From Batrachochytrium dendrobatidis JAM81 (lineage: Eukaryota; Chytridiomycota; Chytridiomycetes; Rhizophydiales): a stretch of DNA of 64,000 bases. Below the pieces are notes generated by a model. The model did not search any database. It saw nothing but the letters and a program-made list of their open reading frames with translations, and was not told the origin of the DNA. This document shows positions 25,632 to 37,592 of this stretch, one piece after another (positions within the stretch are counted from its first letter, which is position 1; every line of letters begins with the position of its first letter). The stretch lies in NCBI RefSeq assembly GCF_000203795.2, contig NW_006281103.1, positions 815,658-879,657 on the forward strand, given 5' to 3'. The position numbers were made by a program, and so were the translations under genes.

Positions 25632-26064
25632 ACAGATCGTGATGCTGAATTAAGCTGGACTTGTTTTAGACCATTTTGCTGCTTGATTCCAGTTCTTTGA
25701 TTCATTTACAGATTTTGTCTCTTGCGGATCTAGTTTAAATATATTGTCAGTGTTTTCACATTTGCCAGACTTGTTTTTCAAAGAATCTTAGAGTGGGTTT
25801 TGTCGGTCGAGATGGAGTGGTCACGGGACCACGAATAAGTTGATTTTCGTCTTTCTTGAGCTCGCTCGGCGATTACTGCCAACTGCGAATTTGTTGGTGA
25901 GTGATCAATCTAGAAACCATACATTGCTCTTGTTTCGCTGGAATTGGGTCTGCTAACCTTGTGGTTCAGCTGCTGTTTTTTATTATTGCTCTGCTAGTCG
26001 CTGGTTGTCATCTCATCACTTCCCACCTAAATTCTGTAATCTTGATTATATCACCACTACAATA
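25632..26064. other. Intergenic, 3' UTR of RPP1 and 5' region of ARS2
   Basis: About 430 bp with no gene. A GTGAGT near 25896 and a TTCAG near 25969 could bound a small intron in the ARS2 leader; this is tentative. Confidence 0.4.
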
Positions 26065-28589
26065 ATGGATAGTTTTGGAAGAGAAGACCGTCGACGAGGC
26101 AGGAGAGACCGCAGTCCTGATGGTAATCCTTGAGTCTTGTACACAATTGTATTTCGAAAGCATCTGTTTGTGTTCATACTACTCTGTCTGCATTCTAGAT
26201 CATTATGAATCAAAACGCATTCGTCGTTCATTATCTCCTCGTAATGGCAGCGATCACCGTAGTGGCTATGGCGGCCAAGACATGTTATATGACAGAGATC
26301 AGCGATATCGAGGTCATCAACAACCACAGTTGGATTCCAGACCGGATCCAAGCAAACTGGACTATGTTGTGCCCTATTCTCACTTTGCCGAGTTCACTCG
26401 TGGTGTATACAATCGTACTCATGGTCGTGGTGCTCCCCTTACCCAGGAGGATCTGGATCTAAAGTACGACGAATACAAGGAAGCATTCGCTAGGAAACAT
26501 AATGATAAATTGTTCAAGACACACAAAGACGATGAATGGTAAGACTTTCATTCTTGTCTAAAATAATCTGGTTGCTAACCATGGTCGCGTCTATAGGTTT
26601 AGAGAAAAATACCACCCAGTCGAATCGTTGGTATTCAAGGCTGATGTCTACAAACGACGTGCTGAATTGCAATCCAGATTCGCTGTCATGCTGTCTGAAG
26701 GAAAATTTGATTTGTTGTGCTTTGATGACCTTGCTTCTACAGATCTAAGAGCTACAATGGGTGCTACTGACGCTAAAATGGTCGATGCTACGCCAAACTC
26801 TCCGTCAAAGCAAGAACCAAGTCCATCTGACATGAAAACAGACGACGATGCTACAGATACAAACGGACAAGTAAAGATTGATGCATCTCAGATGGACACT
26901 GAAAAAAGCATGGTTGATAATGCTATGGAGGCCAAACCCGTTGCTCAAAATACAGTCATGGCTGAAAATACACTTGTAGATCTGATCCAAGATCCTTCAC
27001 TATTTATCAAAGGAATCTCATTGTCTACAAAACGTAGTGACATTATTGAGGTAAGGATATGCTGTCTAACTGTTTCATGAGTTGAATATCAATGGATACA
27101 ACCTCTGTAACTCTTGTATTTATTTTAGATATGTCAAAAGGTCGAAGGCTTTAAGCATCTGGTGCTAACAGATCCCAGAGTAGACAAAAAAATGTCCAGA
27201 CTTGGTTGGATTGTATTTGACGAAACTGTTGATCTTACACAGGCACTTGCAACTCTTGACAACACTCCTGTTGGAGAACAAACTCTTCATTTGGCAATCA
27301 GTCAACCCCTTACTAGACGCCAATACACGCTTCCTACAGAGGTCTCTCGTCCCGAACGACTATTAATTGATCTTGACCAAGCAAAAAAACTAGCAGCTTT
27401 GCTAGATACTGAATGCGGGCTATCTGTCGATACTGGCTCTGCATCACTTGAAGCGTACTTGGACGCCAAACTTGGTCCATTTGAGGCTTATACCAAGACT
27501 GAGACACTAGCAGATGAGGACGCGCCAGCTGAAGACGAAGCGGATGGTGTTGTGGTAGAAGAAACTGGAAAACTACAAATTGAGTCTATCAAGCGTAGAT
27601 TGGATCTATACATTGAGTACATGCGCCAAGTGCATAATTTTGACTACTACTCGGGCGTTGAAGCTGTTGCGCCTGAAGATTTTTCTAGACGATGCATGGT
27701 TCAACTGAGACGTGCTTATGTTGCTTCAGAAGATAAAACGGTTGAAGTAAGTGCCGGTGGACCAACTACATGGGCCGCTCGTCGTGATGGTTTTATTACC
27801 AAGCTTGACCAGCGTGTGCAGATTCGATTGGCACCTCCCACAGAAGGACCTCTTTTTACAAAAATGGGTGGAAAACCTGTTGAAGAAAACGTGGAGGCCT
27901 TTTTGGGGACTCGGATCAGCAAAGAAAGTGACAGCAAGTTTCGATGCACTTTATGCAGTAAACTTTTCAAAGGGGATGATTTTGCTCGTAAGCATTTTCG
28001 CGGTAAACATGGCTCAAATGTAGATGAAGTAATTGCTGATCTCACCTATTACAACAATTTTGCGCTGGACTTTAACAAGTTGGATACGAGTCGTCAAGGA
28101 ATGAATGCTGCTGGTATGGTTGGTGCGTCTTTAGGGGCTGGCACAAATTCTTCTGGTGCCGGATGGTCTGCTGGTTTGACTACAAATGCTGGTGGTAACG
28201 CTGGAAACTGGAATAGTTTATATGGCGGAGATCGTAGTGGGAATGCTGATCAGGAGCGTGATCGTCGTGGTAGAAACCGTCGTGAATACAGTCGAGGGAA
28301 TGCCGGAATGGATTTTCCTCGCGATGAATTTGGTCGTCGAGCAGATTATGCTACTGATGTAGGAAGGCATATGGGACGTCGCCAAGATCCAAGATCGCGT
28401 CTACTTCCACCGCCTACTGGAAGGTAGTTTTATTTGTATTTTCGGTTCTTTACAAGTTTTGGAATACTAACAAGTTTATATTTTTGAATGTATAATGTGC
28501 TTAATAGAAGGATGGACCCAAGACAGATTCGTACCTATCACGACTTGGATGCACCTGCAGGTGGTGACATTGAATTGAAATACGATTGA
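26065..28589 (+). CDS. ARS2/SERRATE RNA effector protein
   Basis: Five exons (26065-26122, 26199-26538, 26597-27050, 27129-28423, 28508-28589) give 742 residues. An R/D-rich N-terminus is followed by the SERRATE-type segment (LDYVVPYSHFAEFTR to YHPVESLVFK). Next come an acidic spacer, an RRM-like core (LFIKGISLSTKRSDI to GWIVFDETVDL), a helical leg (IKRRLDLYIEYMRQVHNFDYY), and a C2H2 zinc finger near residues 553-577 (C-TLC with H-FRGKH). A Gly/Asn/Arg-rich region leads to the C-terminal IRTYHDLDAPAGGDIEL, which matches the conserved RDLDAP end of ARS2. ARS2 links the nuclear cap-binding complex to RNA maturation and decay. The protein is complete and has no missing core element. Confidence 0.93.
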
Positions 28590-29708
28590 AATAGCAACTC
28601 TTGTGACCAAAATTTTAAACAAAAAATCAAATACTTTTACCAACTCGGCATTCTATAGTTATTTATTTTTGGTATGTCTGGCTTGTGAGAGGTAATACGC
28701 AGGAGTTGGTGCACTTGCCCGTTTGATGCATTTAAAGCAGTTTGTAAACTCTAGCATATTGTATATGCCATAACTGGTAATTTGGCTTTTAAAATCTAAA
28801 CAAATATTTATCCAACGAAATCAAAACATGTTACAAGTACCATAGCATTGGACTGTAGTAGTATAGTATTACAACATGAGCAATGTGTTGTCGATTCCCT
28901 CGTTCGAGTTTAAATGAGCTATAGTGTATCTGTAAAATCTATACTTTTTGGCGTGACTGTTGGCAGATATCAAATATATGCTGAAAAGATGTAAACATTG
29001 CAGGCAATACGTTTTGTGCACGCTATTGCTTGAGACATGTTCACATAAAATGAAACTTGATATGATTGAGACAATGGTTATCTTTGCACTTTTTTTACCA
29101 CAAATTAGTATTCTCAACTCTTCAATACAACGTCTATTGTGCAATGCACACACAATCAAATTATCCTTTTCTCCACCTTTGATATAACCATACATTGTGC
29201 AATCACCAAGTTTAAACCCAGATTCAAATCCAGATCCAATCCTGATGTTCTCAATTTTTGTAAAACCCCATATTTGTTGTGCTCTAATCTCATACTTGCG
29301 CTTTAATTCAAGATTGCACGTATCAGAACTGCAGCTGTTGTTTTCATGTCAGCCACCACGGAGAAAGGCCAGTAAACTAGAGTTGAGACACAATGCTGTC
29401 GAGGAGATGCGTGTAAATCACCATTCCGCGAGAACAGGCTATTTATTATGCACTAGCTCGTATTTAATTTTCCATTTACATGGATACGACTGTAAGTCGA
29501 TGCCTGGTATATTTCAGCCCATAAACAAGTATAGATTCACCATACTAGTAAATCTAAATACAATAAAGTCATTCTAGCTGATGATCAAACGGTTGCATGT
29601 CCAGAATTGTAAACAGGTTCTAATGTTTTGAATTGCAATAACCAGGGATTAAAGCAATATTTTACCGTAAACTTCAACCTAGTTATTAAAGGTTGGAATA
29701 TCTATGGA
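28590..29708. other. Intergenic with decayed repeat
   Basis: About 1.1 kb between the convergent ARS2 and methyltransferase genes. No convincing gene is seen; the longest minus-strand reading frame (28869-29195) lacks recognisable features and partly overlaps repeat copy A. The rest is AT-rich and featureless. Confidence 0.55.
29160..29500 (+). repeat. Dispersed repeat, copy A
   Basis: It shares ordered blocks with copy B at 44940-45420: CATACATTGTGCAATCACC / AAGTTTAAACCCAGATTC, CAGCTGTTGTTTTCAT, CCAGTAAACTA, a TTTATTATGCAC block and the TTTACATGGATACGACTGTA core. The blocks keep order and orientation with indels between them, as expected for old copies of one mobile element. No intact reading frame remains, and the class is unknown. 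Confidence 0.65.
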
Positions 29709-30632
29709 TTAACTCAAAGCTTGGACTGTTTTTGTAGATGCTACAGTATTTTTTGTAAAAGGAGACTTTAGCATCGCTTTATATAGGAAAAGCCTTTTGC
29801 GAGAGTAATCGTGATGATTAGGATCATCTGTTATTGGCTCTACATGAAATGTCTTGGCTAGTCGAGTCCAAAAGTGTCGATCAGCAGATCGTCGTTTTTT
29901 AAATGCGATCCAGATCTCAGTGGACCGAGTGCTCAAATCAGTCAGAGTTTTTATCAGCGGGTCAAAGGCAGCCTCGAGATATACACAGTCAGCAACTAGA
30001 ATCAGATCAAATGGAAAAGCTGCTTTGATATGCTGAGAAAGAGGATCTCCCCTACATAAATCGGATACAAGCACATTAGATCTATACACAGCTATGGCAG
30101 AAGAATGAAATTTTGAAAAACAGGAAGCTCACCAGCGACATGTTTCGATGGAGATGGTTTTCAGTTCCTGTTCAGTAAGATTAAGTTTTGCATTAAAACT
30201 AATCAATGGGACAAACTCTTCAAGATCAGTAATGGTGATGGATACTGGAGCAGTTGGGGCAAGCTCGCTCGAGCGCAACACACTTTGCTCATTTGGAAGA
30301 ACGGCCACAGTTAGACTGACCAGTCCAGTGCCAGCACCCAGTTCAATAATACGAGAATAAGGAAATGTTCCTAATAGTCGACGGTGCGAGATATAGTTTG
30401 AAAGAATGGTAGCAGCAGGCCAAGTTCTTCCACCACAACCACCAGCAGTGTCCTCATGGATTGTAATGGATCTAGAAGGTGCATGCGAAATTAGATGGGT
30501 GTGAAGAGTGCCGATACGAGGTTCGATTGAAGCAGGTGCCAAGTCATATTGCACACTGCAGTCTGAATGATCTGAAATGGATAGCTCAGAGGAATCCGAG
30601 TCTCGATGGAAAATGTTGGTTAGAATCGACAT
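29709..30632 (-). CDS. METTL21-like protein lysine methyltransferase
   Basis: Two exons (30632-30133 and 30051-29709) give 280 residues. It is a class I methyltransferase of family 16: GGRTWPAATILSNYI before motif I, IIELGAGTGLVSL as the SAM-binding loop, ITDLEEF after strand 2, RWGDPLS created exactly at the splice junction, and DLILVADCVYLEAAFDPLI as the post-I/DxxY motif. Family 16 enzymes (METTL21, EEF2KMT, VCP-KMT) trimethylate lysines in chaperones, elongation factors or VCP; the target here cannot be told. The N-terminal 60 residues are S/D-rich and variable. It is divergent from polyubiquitin. Confidence 0.88.
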
Positions 30633-30904
30633 TCAATTAGACAAGTAGAGCGAGTTGATCCAATCAAGACAGACGATTCAGGAAATCAAACCGAGATAAT
30701 TAAATGACTCGAATGAATGGTCAATCCAAGCCTAACACGGAAATCAAGCAAATAAAAGCAAGGCCCGGGAATGCCATGAATGCCATGAATGGATATCGCA
30801 TAGCTTTTGGTATAAATCAGAATGCTGTCAAACAGTTGGTTTGACTATTTAGCACTGCATCGTGCTCTTGGCTTGACTCGGAACAATCCAAAAACAGGTA
30901 TAGT

Positions 30905-32314
<1,410 letters not shown>

Positions 32315-32333
32315 TTATCATTTTTCAACGTTC

Positions 32334-32339
32334 AATAAA
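32334..32339 (+). terminator. Polyadenylation signal AATAAA of polyubiquitin
   Basis: A canonical AATAAA 20 bp after the polyubiquitin stop codon. Confidence 0.5.
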
Positions 32340-33084
32340 TATGTCGCCAAAATATACTATTTTACATCCAGCCGATTGGACAAGTGGTTTTAAGCTATAA
32401 TAATTGATGTTTACATCACTCTGCAGTGATTTGTTTGGATAACAATGGTTGAGCATTATACTTGTCCACTGGAAATTGGCATTTTCAACTTTGAATAAAC
32501 ACAGCGTTCATATCATATACAGCCACTCTTTAAACCTCCTTTCTGGTATATCCATAGATTGAACAATCACCAAATTTGAAACCAGATATTGGGTTCTAGA
32601 TAAAATGCTGAAGCCTCGCGTCAGAACAAGACCAGTACCAGATTATCAAGCAGTGTTGGACCAAATGAGTGACATTTTATATCGACTCGAAAGGAGCAGC
32701 AAACTGGTCGTGCCAACAAGTCAGATTGTTGCTGTGGTATAGGAAACACGAGCAATAGATGATCCTGACATTCCAATCAACAGACAATCTACTGATATTT
32801 TTAAACATGACCAAACCCGAAAGTGGTTGAATGGAGTTTATGCAAGTACCATCTCAAATACATGAACACACAATTTTTTATTTCATCACCCTTCTCATTC
32901 CCACTGTCGATAGCTGTGAGGGTTGGTATTGAGCGATAATCGAGAGCTGATTTCAAAGCAGTTTTTATGGCTGAATAGTTTGAATACCTGAAAATAATAC
33001 TGGATTGCTCGTCACAGCAGCGGTATTTGAATTATTTCGTTTTAGCAGTTTTCTGTCAAGACAGCAAGTCAATCATTCTTTCAC
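32340..33084. other. Intergenic with repeat copy C
   Basis: About 740 bp between polyubiquitin and the glycerol-3-phosphate dehydrogenase gene. Apart from repeat copy C (32515-32742) and the promoter of the downstream gene, nothing is recognised. Confidence 0.5.
32515..32742 (+). repeat. Dispersed repeat, copy C, with small reading frame
   Basis: The left part matches copies A and B (CCATAGATTGAACAATCACC / AAATTTGAAACCAGAT). From 32597 to 32705 it matches, in inverted orientation and with only a few differences, 44073-44179. A 45-codon frame starts at 32605 (MLKPRVRTRPVPDYQAVLDQ) and ends at 32742; the inverted copy has a 2-nt deletion just after the ATG that breaks it. This looks like the remnant of a mobile element. 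Confidence 0.65.
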
Positions 33085-36000
33085 ATGTTGCGAGGCATTC
33101 GACAAAGACCACTGGTATCAGCATTCGCTGGAGCAGCTGTAGCAGCTTTAGTGGCAGGAACAGCCTACAAAACACTCGACACTTTTACTTCTGATGATGA
33201 ACAGGACAAGGAAACTCAGGCACTCATCCAGCAGTCGCGCAGTTATGCAGAAGCCTTTCATGAAACCATTCTAGCCAGGGGTATTAGTGGTGGTAGCTTG
33301 GATGGCAGCAGTCCACGGATTCCTCCTCATGTGTTTGATAAGGAAAAAATTACCCCGGCATCATGGCAGCTACCGTCTCGAGCCCAGCTGCTTGCTATGC
33401 TGCAAGGAAAGAGCTTTACTAATCCATCCGACTCTGTGAATACCGTGACAGAATCTGACAATCTTGCCCAGACTATAGATGCCAGCAACCTCAAACAGGA
33501 CACTATAGATCTACTGCATGGACTGACTCAAAGCAGTGAGAGAGATGATCAAGTATTTGATGTGCTGATTGTAGGAGGTGGAGCTACTGGTGTAGGATGT
33601 GCCTTGGATGCTTGCACTCGCGGCCTGCGCACAGCCCTTGTTGAACGAGACGACTTTGCTTCAGGTGAGTTTCACTTCAAAGTATACGCAGTATGATTGC
33701 CAACTGATTGGCTCGATTCATGTGCATTTAGGAACAAGTTCACGCAGCACAAAACTAGTGCATGGTGGAGTGCGGTATCTGGAAAAGGCGTTTATGGAAA
33801 TGGATTATGAGCAATACAAACTAGTTGTAGAAGCACTGCATGAACGAGGAATATTCCTAAAGATTGCTCCATATCTGGCTTACCAGCTGCCTATTATGCT
33901 GCCCATATCACAGTTGAGTGTAAATCTGTGGTAATTTACTGGGGACGCGTTTCGCTTACTTTCACATGCTTGACATTTCTTAGATGGTGGAAGATTCCGT
34001 ACTATTGGGTTGGTGCAAAGGCATACGACATTCTCGCTGGAAGTGAAGGACTTGCTCATTCTTACTTTTTGACCAGATCTCGTGCTTTGGAAGCATTTCC
34101 TATGCTGAAAAAGGACAGGCTCAAGGGTGCCATTGTCTACTACGACGGCGCTCACAATGATTCGCGCATGAACGTCGCTATTTCTCTGACTGCAATTGCA
34201 CATGGAGCTGTTGTGGCTAACCATGTTGAAGTCGTTGGAATCTTGAAAAAAGCCCGTGTGACAAATGTCGGCAAGCATGGATTGGGCGACGAGGAAATCT
34301 ATGGTGCTGTAGTAAAAGACACTCTCAGTGGAGAGTCGTGGACTATCCGTACAAAGGTGTGTCTAATTTATAATTTACGGTTTACAAAAGGATCAAAGTC
34401 AATTCCTTTGTTTTGAATCCTCAACTGAATCGTGTATGGCTACTTTATTCCTTGAATACTTGTTCATCTAGGGAATCATCAATGCTACTGGTCCATTTAC
34501 TGATGAAATGAGGAAACTAGATGGTGGAGTCAATACTGAAAAGATTGTTGCTCCAAGTGCGGGTGTTCATATTATTTTGCCAAATTACTACAGTCCACGA
34601 AACATGGGTCTATTGGATCCAAGCACTAGCGATGGCCGGGTGATCTTTTTTTTGCCGTGGCAAGGTAGCACTATTGCTGGAACAACTGGTGAGAATATTA
34701 TGCTTATCTATATTTGCTTGGGCTTTAAATTCTTTTGAATAGTGCTTTGTTAAACTGTTTTTATACATTAGACTCTCCTACAAAAGTTACATCTGATCCT
34801 ACTCCATCAGATGATGATATAAACTGGATTCTCAAGGAAATTGGAAACTATCTCTCTCCTGGTAAGATTGCCTATTTCAGTTACTCTAGATTTGGCGGTT
34901 TTCTGCCAACTGTTTCATTTGATTCTATAATGAATAGTGCTAACTCGTGGATTTTTAGAAATCAAGGTCAGACGAGGCGATGTGCTTGCTGCCTGGTCGG
35001 GCATTAGACCACTAGTACGAGATCCTAATTCCAAAAAAACTGCTGCTTTGGTTCGTAGTCATATGATTAATGTATCCCAGTCAGGACTATTGACAATTGC
35101 TGGTGGAAAATGGACTACATATCGTGCTATGGCTCAAGAGACTATTGACAAGGCGATTGAAATCTTTGGTATTTACTGACAATATGCTTGAATTTTCCCT
35201 CTTGAACTTTATTGCAGTTGGCAATTGAGAATTTACATGAAATGTTTGATTACTAAATCCATGCCAATTTACAGATCTCAAACCGACCGGTCCGTGTATT
35301 ACCGAGCATCTACAACTCATTGGCAGCAACGGGTGGTCCAAAAAAATGTTTATCAAACTAATTCAGCATTTTGGACTTGAAACAGAGGTTGCACAACATC
35401 TTTCTGATAGTTACGGCGATCGTGCATGGGCTGTTGCTTCTTTAGCTGCTCAAACTGGCACACGATGGCCATTGTTTGGACTCCGATTAGCTCCTGGATA
35501 TCCTTATATTGAAGCAGAAGTTTTATATGCATGTCAGCGCGAGTATGCGTGCACATTGGTGGTAAGTTCTCTGCACTCACTTGGTTTAGTTTAGCCAGTC
35601 ATACTGTATGCACTTGTTTGAATGTCAGCTTTATCTTGTTAACAAGATAAACATCATACGACCATTTAGGATGTCATTGCTAGACGTACACGACTTAGCT
35701 TTTTGAATGCTCAGGCTACACTCGCAGCACTTCCTCGAATTGCTGAAATCATGCAAGCAGAATTGGGTTGGGATACTGATCGTCGCAATAAAGAAATTGC
35801 CAATGCGACACATTTTCTTACAAGCATGGGTCTTACAATCAAAGACAAAAACATGTTTCCAGCAGATGGTAGCAAACCCCTCATTTCAAGTTTATCGCAA
35901 GATCAGGCCCGCTTTTTTGCTCGTACACATTTTCTACCAAGCGAACTTGCTGCCTACCGCCAAGTCTTCAACACTCTTGACGTAGATAAAGACGGCAGCA

Positions 36001-36242
36001 TTTCACAAAGTGATTTTGGCACAGCTATGGCCAAGCTTGGTGAACACATGAGTAAAGAAGACTTGCTTGCAGCAATTGAGGAAGTTGACTTGAATCACAG
36101 TGGATCGGTTGAATTTGAAGAATTTTTGGAGGTGCTGGCTGCTGTCAAGGATATACGGAGTCGGTCTAGATTTGCCAAGATTGTTGCTCGTGTTCAAGAG
36201 CGTGAACAATTTCCAACTGATCGAAGTGGTGGTGGTGTTTAA
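33085..36242 (+). CDS. GUT2: Mitochondrial FAD-dependent glycerol-3-phosphate dehydrogenase with EF-hands
   Basis: Eight exons (33085-33664, 33732-33912, 33984-34356, 34472-34688, 34772-34861, 34959-35168, 35275-35561, 35670-36242) give 836 residues. A basic leader and hydrophobic stretch (VSAFAGAAVAALVAGTA) suit inner-membrane targeting. The FAD-binding motif is DVLIVGGGATGVGCALDA, followed by SSRSTKLVHGGVRYLEKA. Substrate-domain landmarks include WWKIPYYWVGAKAYD, GIINATGPFTD, LPWQGSTIAGTT and TIAGGKWTTYRAMA. The C-terminus has two EF-hand loops, DVDKDGSISQSD and DLNHSGSVEFEE, as in animal GPD2 but not baker's yeast Gut2. The enzyme passes electrons from glycerol-3-phosphate to ubiquinone; calcium control is inferred from the loops. 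Confidence 0.96.
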
Positions 36243-36570
36243 TTTGCCGCCGTATTCATATAAAATGAGCCACTAATAAGAGTGTCGGTGTATAATAAAC
36301 AGCCAATCTCATGAATAATGGATTGAAACTAATGTAAAGATTCATTCAATTGCTTTACGAAAATAGGCTTAGCCAGTTGGCTTAGCCAGTTGGTTTTGTT
36401 GGGGTTCAAATGCCAATGCCGTCCTCTAAATTTGATATGAAACGATACCAATCATGTCATGTGGCTGGCCAACTATTATGCATTTTGATACCCCTATTTC
36501 ATGTTTTATTACATGAATGTAGCCAGTTCAATGATTTTAATGACTTTAACCAGTTGATCATTTATTCTAT
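36243..36570. other. Intergenic with short tandem duplication
   Basis: 328 bp. Contains two adjacent copies of GGCTTAGCCAGTT at 36366-36391; otherwise 3' UTR and the promoter of the next gene. Confidence 0.5.
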
Positions 36571-37296
36571 ATGCACTTGCAATCCATAGTTGGGTTTTGG
36601 TCAGTGTTTGTGGTTGCTGTTCTACCTGCACTTCCGTGGGTCTATTCTGCAGTCGAAATCAAACACTCGAAAGAAATGATATATGGTCGCTACCTCCCAA
36701 CTCAACAAACAATTTGGAACACTATTTGGAACAGATGTCAAGAAAAAGGCTGCGATAATTCAAGGTTCTATGTAGAGGATGGAATGGCACTGAATTCTTT
36801 CGAAGCCTTTTTTATGGGTGCCTATGACAGTTGGGATGATCGAGACCTGCTTGCCAAAATTCTGTGGGCCTACTATTTGTCGTTTGGCGAGACAGTGATA
36901 TGCATGCATCACTGGACTGAAGAGGATTGCCAAAAGGAGCCCAGATGCGTGTCTAGACCACGCCTGCCTTGCCCTGCATTTGAACGCAGCGAGCATGGCG
37001 AAAAAGAGCTTTTTGCTCGCTCGATTCAGTCTGCCGCGGGTCGCAAATGTACTCCAGGACAATGCCAGCTATGGACCTATGGGTTTCCATCAGTGATTCA
37101 AGTCAAAGACGGCAACAAATCATTGGAGCTCATCTTTAACACCCAACATACTAGCGACTGCACCAACCCCATCCGTTTTAATACTATTGCTCAGTTTATT
37201 AGGGCAAACGAAAAGTCTTCAGATCGTTATATTCAAGCACTGGGCAATTTACAAAACACCGATCAATGCACTTCAAGCTTGCATACAAGCGTATAA
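36571..37296 (+). CDS. Secreted cysteine-rich protein of unknown function
   Basis: A single exon of 241 residues. Residues 1-27 read as a signal peptide (hydrophobic FWSVFVVAVLPALPWVYSA). The mature part has about ten cysteines, including a C-x4-C pair, CMHHWTEEDC, a CVSRPRLPC run and RKCTPGQC, so several disulphides are likely. One N-glycosylation site (NKS) is visible, with no membrane anchor or recognised catalytic motif. I cannot place it in a family. A chytrid secretome protein or lineage-specific effector-like protein is possible, but only the secretion signal and cysteine pattern support that. Confidence 0.6.
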   Translation: MHLQSIVGFWSVFVVAVLPALPWVYSAVEIKHSKEMIYGRYLPTQQTIWNTIWNRCQEKGCDNSRFYVEDGMALNSFEAFFMGAYDSWDDRDLLAKILWAYYLSFGETVICMHHWTEEDCQKEPRCVSRPRLPCPAFERSEHGEKELFARSIQSAAGRKCTPGQCQLWTYGFPSVIQVKDGNKSLELIFNTQHTSDCTNPIRFNTIAQFIRANEKSSDRYIQALGNLQNTDQCTSSLHTSV

Positions 37297-37402
37297 TTAG
37301 TCTTGTCAAGTCGGTGCAAAACCAATATGAATTCTACCCAAATTATTGTATTGGGAATCGAATTTCTATACTACAGCTGTATTCCCATAATTTTGGTGTA
37401 AA

Positions 37403-37476
37403 TTATCAGATTGGCGGTTTATTATGTACTTTAACATCCTTATTCAATCTTGCGTGAATACGGTTGTAAATAAATT
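37403..37476 (+). repeat. Dispersed repeat, partial copy
   Basis: The string GGCGGTTTATTATGTACTTT followed by TGCGTGAATACGGTTGTAAAT aligns with the right end of copies A and B. Only this end is present. Confidence 0.5.
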
Positions 37477-37592
37477 ACAAATCACCCGTGTATAACTTTA
37501 TGACTGTTTTATTTTCAGATATGTGGCAGTTATAATCAAGTTGTCAACAAGTTGTCAACAAAGTAGGCCGACAACCCGGATTTATAGTGTGT

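Noticed and set aside
28869..29195. 108-codon minus-strand frame
   Set aside because: It partly overlaps dispersed repeat copy A and shows no protein features.
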